Shown: positions 60,330 through 64,000 of the stretch, piece after piece
How positions within the stretch are numbered: position 1 is the first letter of the stretch
Layout: the number at the start of each line of letters is the position of its first letter
DNA from: Nitrospira sp.
GTDB lineage: Bacteria; Nitrospirota; Nitrospiria; Nitrospirales; Nitrospiraceae
Reading direction: 5' to 3'
Assembly: GCA_015903945.1 (NCBI GenBank)
Contig: JABMDL010000015.1
Coordinates: 1 to 64,000, forward strand
Length of the DNA: 64,000 nt
Program-made: the position numbers and the translations under genes
Notes under the pieces: generated by a model
Seen by the model: the letters and a program-made list of their open reading frames with translations, nothing else
Told to the model about the DNA's origin: nothing
The model's database searches: none

Positions 60330-61301
60330 ATGGGCCGGGTGGTGCCGTTCAATCGATGGGCGATTGGGATTGTGTGCAGCAGCGTTCTGCTGGCAGGGGG
60401 GGCGTATGCAGACGAAGTGGACGCACACAAGCAGGACGACAAGGACAAGAAGGTGGAAGCGCTCCTCGATTGCCGGTACGATCGCCCCGATGTTGGAGCA
60501 ACGAGCGAGGCCTTTCCGTCCGACGATGTTTTTCGTCCACTCATTGCTGATCCGAAGCAGCCGCAGTTCTTTGCTATCTGGCAACACGTCAATCCACGTA
60601 ACGGTGGGGTATCCTATAACCTGGGATCGGTGGCCATCGGCGAAAACTTTGGCTTTTACACCAAGCGGCAGGGGTGCAACGGATGGCAAATAGGCTTGTT
60701 GACTGGCATCTTCGCGCAGTTCAACCTGGACACGAGCAACGCCGCGCTGATCAACACCGATTTCAACGTGGGCATCCCGATCTCGTGGCGGGCAGGGAAT
60801 TGGTCGGCGCGGCTCCGCTATTATCACCAAAGCAGCCACCTCGGCGATGAATTCCTCATAAGCAATTTAAATAATCCCGGATTTAAACGATGGACTCTCA
60901 GTATTGAGGAAGTGGATGCCATATTGTCCTATGACTACCAGTGGATCCGTCTGTATGGAGGAGGCGGATATCTGGTGCACCGCGAACCGTCATTCCTCGA
61001 TGCCGGACGCATCCAGTGGGGATTCGAAGCTCGGGCCCCCGCGATGCGTACGCGAATCTTGGCGCCCTTCCTCGACCGGCTGGTCGTGACGCCCGTGCTC
61101 TCGGCGGATTTCAAGTCGATGGATCAACACGCCTGGCTCATCGATACCAATGTGCTCGGCGGGTTTGAATGGTCTCGAACCGGTTCCCGTCGTCGTTTTC
61201 GGATCATGGCGACGTATTTTTATGGCCATAACCCCTATGGGCAATTCTTTATCGATCAGAAGATCCAATCGATCGGCCTCGGAGCCTACTTCATGTTTTA
61301 A
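60330..61301 (+). CDS. DUF1207 family exported/outer membrane protein
   Basis: The 323-residue product has a signal peptide (about 1-27, LAGGAYAD) and the DUF1207 pattern: FPSDDVFRPLIADPKQPQFF, GFYTKRQGCNGWQIGLLTGI, FNLDTSNAALINTDFNVGIP, and LRYYHQSSHLGDEFL, ending with a Phe-terminated strand (SIGLGAYFMF). Alternating beta strands and terminal Phe suggest an outer-membrane barrel. Function is unknown. GGGAGGG precedes the ATG. The 130-base gap after xfp shows no gene. Confidence 0.85.
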   Translation: MGRVVPFNRWAIGIVCSSVLLAGGAYADEVDAHKQDDKDKKVEALLDCRYDRPDVGATSEAFPSDDVFRPLIADPKQPQFFAIWQHVNPRNGGVSYNLGSVAIGENFGFYTKRQGCNGWQIGLLTGIFAQFNLDTSNAALINTDFNVGIPISWRAGNWSARLRYYHQSSHLGDEFLISNLNNPGFKRWTLSIEEVDAILSYDYQWIRLYGGGGYLVHREPSFLDAGRIQWGFEARAPAMRTRILAPFLDRLVVTPVLSADFKSMDQHAWLIDTNVLGGFEWSRTGSRRRFRIMATYFYGHNPYGQFFIDQKIQSIGLGAYFMF

Positions 61302-61342
61302 CGAACCGCCGGCCGAGGGACTGTAAGGAGGTCGCGCGAGCG

Positions 61343-63145
61343 ATGGATAAAAAAGTTTCCTTTTCCCTAGGGTACGTGCTGCTCGCAATCATGGCCGTCG
61401 TTCTGGTGCATGACTTCATTCATGCTCTGAACCAAGTGGAAGAAGTCCCCTACAGCCAGTTCAAGAGCTGGGTCGCGGAAGGTAAAGTGGCGGAAGTGGC
61501 CGTGAGCAGCCAGCGACTGACCGGAAAGCTCAAGCCAGAAGGAGATTCCAAGACAGGGCAGTTGTTCGCGACGATCCGGGTCGAGGATCCCGATCTGGTC
61601 CGTGAGCTTCATGAGCGCGGCGTCGTGTTCGGCGGCGTGATCGAAAGCACCTTTTGGCGTGATCTCCTCTCGTGGGTCCTGCCGGTGGCCCTGTTCGCCG
61701 GTGTCTGGATCTTCATTCTTCGCCGGATGGGGCAAGCTCAGGGCGGCTTCATGCAAGTGGGGCAATCCAAAGCGAAGATCTATGTGGAGAAAGACATCAA
61801 GGTGACGTTTGCGGACGTGGCTGGGGTGGATGAGGCGAAAGAGGAACTGCGCGAGGTGATCGAGTTCCTCAAAACGCCGGAGAAATTCACCAAGCTGGGC
61901 GGCAAGATTCCCAAGGGCATTCTGTTGGTCGGCCCGCCGGGAACTGGGAAAACGCTGCTCGCCCGCGCGGTGGCCGGTGAGGCCGGTGTGACGTTCTTCA
62001 GCATCAGCGGTTCCGAGTTCGTCGAAATGTTCGTAGGGGTTGGGGCGGCCCGTGTGCGCGATTTGTTCGATCAGGCGAAGTTGAAGGCGCCATGCATCAT
62101 TTTCATCGACGAGTTGGATGCGCTCGGAAAAGCGCGTGGCGTGGGACCTATGGGCCATGAAGAGCGGGAACAAACGCTCAATCAGTTGCTGGTCGAGATG
62201 GATGGCTTCGATCCTCGCATCGGGGTCATCCTCATGGCAGCGACCAACCGCCCAGAAATTCTCGATCCTGCGTTGCTGCGGGCCGGCCGGTTCGATCGTC
62301 ATGTGGTAGTGGACCGTCCGGACAAGGTCGGCCGCCTCGCGATTCTTCGTGTGCATGCCAGACAGGTGACGCTCGGTCCCGATGCCGATCTCGAAAACAT
62401 CGCCGCTATGACTCCGGGATTTTCCGGCGCCGATTTGGCGAATATCATTAACGAGGCGGCGTTGCTGGCGGTGCGCCGCGGCAAGGATCAGGTCGGTATT
62501 TCTGAACTACAGGAGGCGGTTGAGCGAGTCATCGCCGGGTTGGAAAAGAGGAATCGCGTCCTAAACAAGATGGAAAAGGAACGGGTCGCCTTTCATGAAA
62601 CCGGCCATGCACTCGTCGCCATGTCGTTGCCGGGGATGGATCAGGTACAGAAGATTTCCATTATTCCTCGGGGCGTGGCGGCGCTCGGTTACACGCTCCA
62701 GCTTCCGACGGAAGACCGATTCTTGATGACAAAGTCCGAACTCGAGAACAAAGTCGCTGTATTACTCGGTGGCCGGATTGCGGAAGAGCTGACCTTCGGC
62801 GAGGCCTCGACGGGAGCGCAGAACGATCTGGTGAAGGCCACCGACATCGCGAAAAGTATGGTGAAGGCCTACGGGATGAGCGACAAATTGGGCACCATCA
62901 CGCTCGAGCGGGAGCGGCAACCCCAGTTTCTCCAGCTGCCGATCGGGTCTGAAAAGGGCGATTATTCCGAAGAGACCGCACGGGAGATCGACTGCGAAGT
63001 GCGCCGGATCATCGACGAGCAGTATGGGCGGGTCCGACAGCTGTTGGAGGAGCGAAAAGCGGCGCTGCACCAAGGTGCCACGTTGCTCCTGGAACGAGAG
63101 GTGATCACCGGACCAGAGCTGAAAGCCATTATGGAACAGGTGTGA
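61343..63145 (+). CDS. ftsH: ATP-dependent zinc metalloprotease FtsH
   Basis: The 600-residue protein has two N-terminal membrane helices (about 8-24 and 103-122), an AAA+ domain with Walker A GPPGTGKT (197-204), [15 protein letters not shown] and the second-region Arg finger area, and a zinc protease motif HETGH (418-422) plus the third ligand region ([13 protein letters not shown]). It degrades membrane and short-lived proteins. A strong AAGGAGG precedes the start. The DUF1207 gene is 41 bases upstream. Other ftsH copies elsewhere cannot be excluded; the short C-terminus fits. Confidence 0.95.
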   Translation: MDKKVSFSLGYVLLAIMAVVLVHDFIHALNQVEEVPYSQFKSWVAEGKVAEVAVSSQRLTGKLKPEGDSKTGQLFATIRVEDPDLVRELHERGVVFGGVIESTFWRDLLSWVLPVALFAGVWIFILRRMGQAQGGFMQVGQSKAKIYVEKDIKVTFADVAGVDEAKEELREVIEFLKTPEKFTKLGGKIPKGILLVGPPGTGKTLLARAVAGEAGVTFFSISGSEFVEMFVGVGAARVRDLFDQAKLKAPCIIFIDELDALGKARGVGPMGHEEREQTLNQLLVEMDGFDPRIGVILMAATNRPEILDPALLRAGRFDRHVVVDRPDKVGRLAILRVHARQVTLGPDADLENIAAMTPGFSGADLANIINEAALLAVRRGKDQVGISELQEAVERVIAGLEKRNRVLNKMEKERVAFHETGHALVAMSLPGMDQVQKISIIPRGVAALGYTLQLPTEDRFLMTKSELENKVAVLLGGRIAEELTFGEASTGAQNDLVKATDIAKSMVKAYGMSDKLGTITLERERQPQFLQLPIGSEKGDYSEETAREIDCEVRRIIDEQYGRVRQLLEERKAALHQGATLLLEREVITGPELKAIMEQV

Positions 63146-63152
63146 ACAAAGC

Positions 63153-64000
63153 ATGCCCGTGGAGCAACAGGCAAGCATCTCCGTGAACGGCAACGTCGTT
63201 CGTTGCGAAGGGGCCTGGACCCTTCCGAACTTGGACGAGTTGGAGCGCGACAGTGAAAAACTTCGGTGGCCTGACGCGCCCGACGTGACGTATGAAGCCG
63301 GGGAGGTCACCGCGATGGATACCGGCGGTGCCGTGGTGCTGCAACAGAGCATCAATAGTCTGCGCCGTGCCGGTCGAAGCGTGTCTCTCCGTGGGTTGAA
63401 ACCAGAATTTGCCGAGCTGGTCCGTCTGATCGATGCCCGGTCCTCCCTCAATCACGCGGCCGCTCTCCGGCGGGATGGCTGGCGGGAGCGGCTGGCTCGG
63501 AATCTCCAGCGACGAGAAGAAGCAATCCTTCACGGGCTCGCGTTTCTCGGAGAGACCACGGTTGCATTCGGTCGCTTGGTGATGCGGCCGCGATCCATCC
63601 GCTGGAAGGCCCTGATGCGGGTGGTGGAACTGGACGGCGTGCGCGCTTTGCCGATCACGGGTCTGCTGACGTTCCTCGTCGGCGTCGTCATCGCCTATCA
63701 GGGCGCAGAGCAGCTGCGCAAGTTCGGCACGAACATTTTCATCGTCGACTTGGTCGGGATTTCGCTGGTGCGCGAGATTGCCCCTTTGATCGTCGCGATT
63801 CTCATCGCGGGCCGGTCCGGGTCGGCCTACGCGGCGGAGATCGGCACCATGAAGGTGACGGAGGAATTGGACGCGGTCCGGACGCTCGGCATCTCGCCCA
63901 TCAATCTGCTCGTGCTTCCGAGAGCCCTGGCCCTCGTCGTCGCCTTACCACTGCTGACGGTCTATGCGGATGTATTGGGTGTGTTCGGCGGCATGCTCAT
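63153..64000 (+). CDS. MlaE-type ABC permease with N-terminal STAS domain (truncated by window end)
   Basis: The frame starts at ATG 63153 (MPVEQQASISVNGNVVRCEG) and runs off the window. Residues 1-95 form a STAS-like domain (VTAMDTGGAVVLQQSINSLR), followed by MlaE-type permease helices: LPITGLLTFLVGVVIAYQGA, FGTNIFIVDLVGISLVREIA, PLIVAILIAGRSGSAYAAEI, and GTMKVTEELDAVRTLGISPI. Such proteins form phospholipid-transport ABC systems at the inner membrane. It follows ftsH by 7 bases and may be cotranscribed. Confidence 0.9.
   Translation, partial: MPVEQQASISVNGNVVRCEGAWTLPNLDELERDSEKLRWPDAPDVTYEAGEVTAMDTGGAVVLQQSINSLRRAGRSVSLRGLKPEFAELVRLIDARSSLNHAAALRRDGWRERLARNLQRREEAILHGLAFLGETTVAFGRLVMRPRSIRWKALMRVVELDGVRALPITGLLTFLVGVVIAYQGAEQLRKFGTNIFIVDLVGISLVREIAPLIVAILIAGRSGSAYAAEIGTMKVTEELDAVRTLGISPINLLVLPRALALVVALPLLTVYADVLGVFGGML

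Noticed and set aside
1..64000. CRISPR array, rRNA, tRNA or complete insertion sequence
   Set aside because: No regularly spaced identical repeats, no rRNA or cloverleaf-like sequence, and no transposase or integrase frame was recognised on reading the window; a covariance-model scan would be needed to exclude small RNAs.

Overview
The window looks like a piece of a GC-rich Gram-negative chromosome, most like a Nitrospira-type bacterium (Nitrospirota). This is inferred from gene content: c-type cytochromes, a very large multicopper oxidase, a TonB receptor, several sigma-54 regulators, a phosphoketolase/acetate kinase/glycogen phosphorylase operon, and RND and ABC efflux. No rRNA, tRNA, CRISPR array, integrase or complete insertion sequence was seen.

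Layout. 1-4.7 kb: a truncated small gene, an orphan gene flanked by repeats, a DUF2459 lipoprotein, an M28 peptidase, a PH-domain protein (apparently frameshifted), a cytochrome c and a membrane protein. 4.7-12.9 kb (minus strand): the chaperone set cbpM-cbpA-clpB plus a zinc-ribbon protein, bracketed by two copies of the 3' end of rtcB, then rtcB, archease, a CapA-like protein and a diaminopimelate dehydrogenase-like protein. 13.4-17.9 kb: two unusual multidomain fusions (HAD phosphatase-DUF87 ATPase; acyl ligase-ACP-acyltransferase). 18-25.2 kb: a PepSY protein, a DUF2934 protein, an NtrC-type regulator with its kinase, a four-helix-bundle protein, a lone receiver, a second sigma-54 activator and a HEAT-like protein. 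25.6-32.3 kb: a metal-related operon (1585-residue multicopper oxidase, secreted protein, cupredoxin, SmbP-like protein) behind a sigma-54-like promoter. 32.4-43 kb: three sulfatase-modifying-factor (FGE)-like proteins without catalytic cysteines, a CopD-like protein, a TonB receptor and a decayed copy of that receptor's 3' end, a PDZ protein, a class II cytochrome c and small proteins. 43-54.7 kb: an RND pump (MFP, permease, TolC) followed by an ABC-2 exporter (HlyD-type adaptor, double ATPase, two permeases). 54.8-64 kb: glgP-ackA-xfp, a DUF1207 protein, ftsH and the start of an MlaE-type permease.

How the genes may work together. rtcB-archease forms an RNA-repair unit next to a protein disaggregation unit. 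The sigma-54 activators lie directly upstream of the multicopper oxidase operon, whose leader has a GG-N10-GC promoter. Two nearly identical sigma-54-like promoters, each with an upstream palindrome, lie in front of the class II cytochrome and tolC. glgP-ackA-xfp would turn stored glycogen into acetyl phosphate and then ATP.

The most striking non-gene feature is a family of imperfect long hairpins. Their arms are built from short reiterated words (GGACTGA, CGTCAAC, CTATAGC, GGTTAAG, GCTGAAA, CGCTTCACGAG). They sit between genes and, in several places, inside or across genes, supplying in-frame residues, a stop codon or a start codon.
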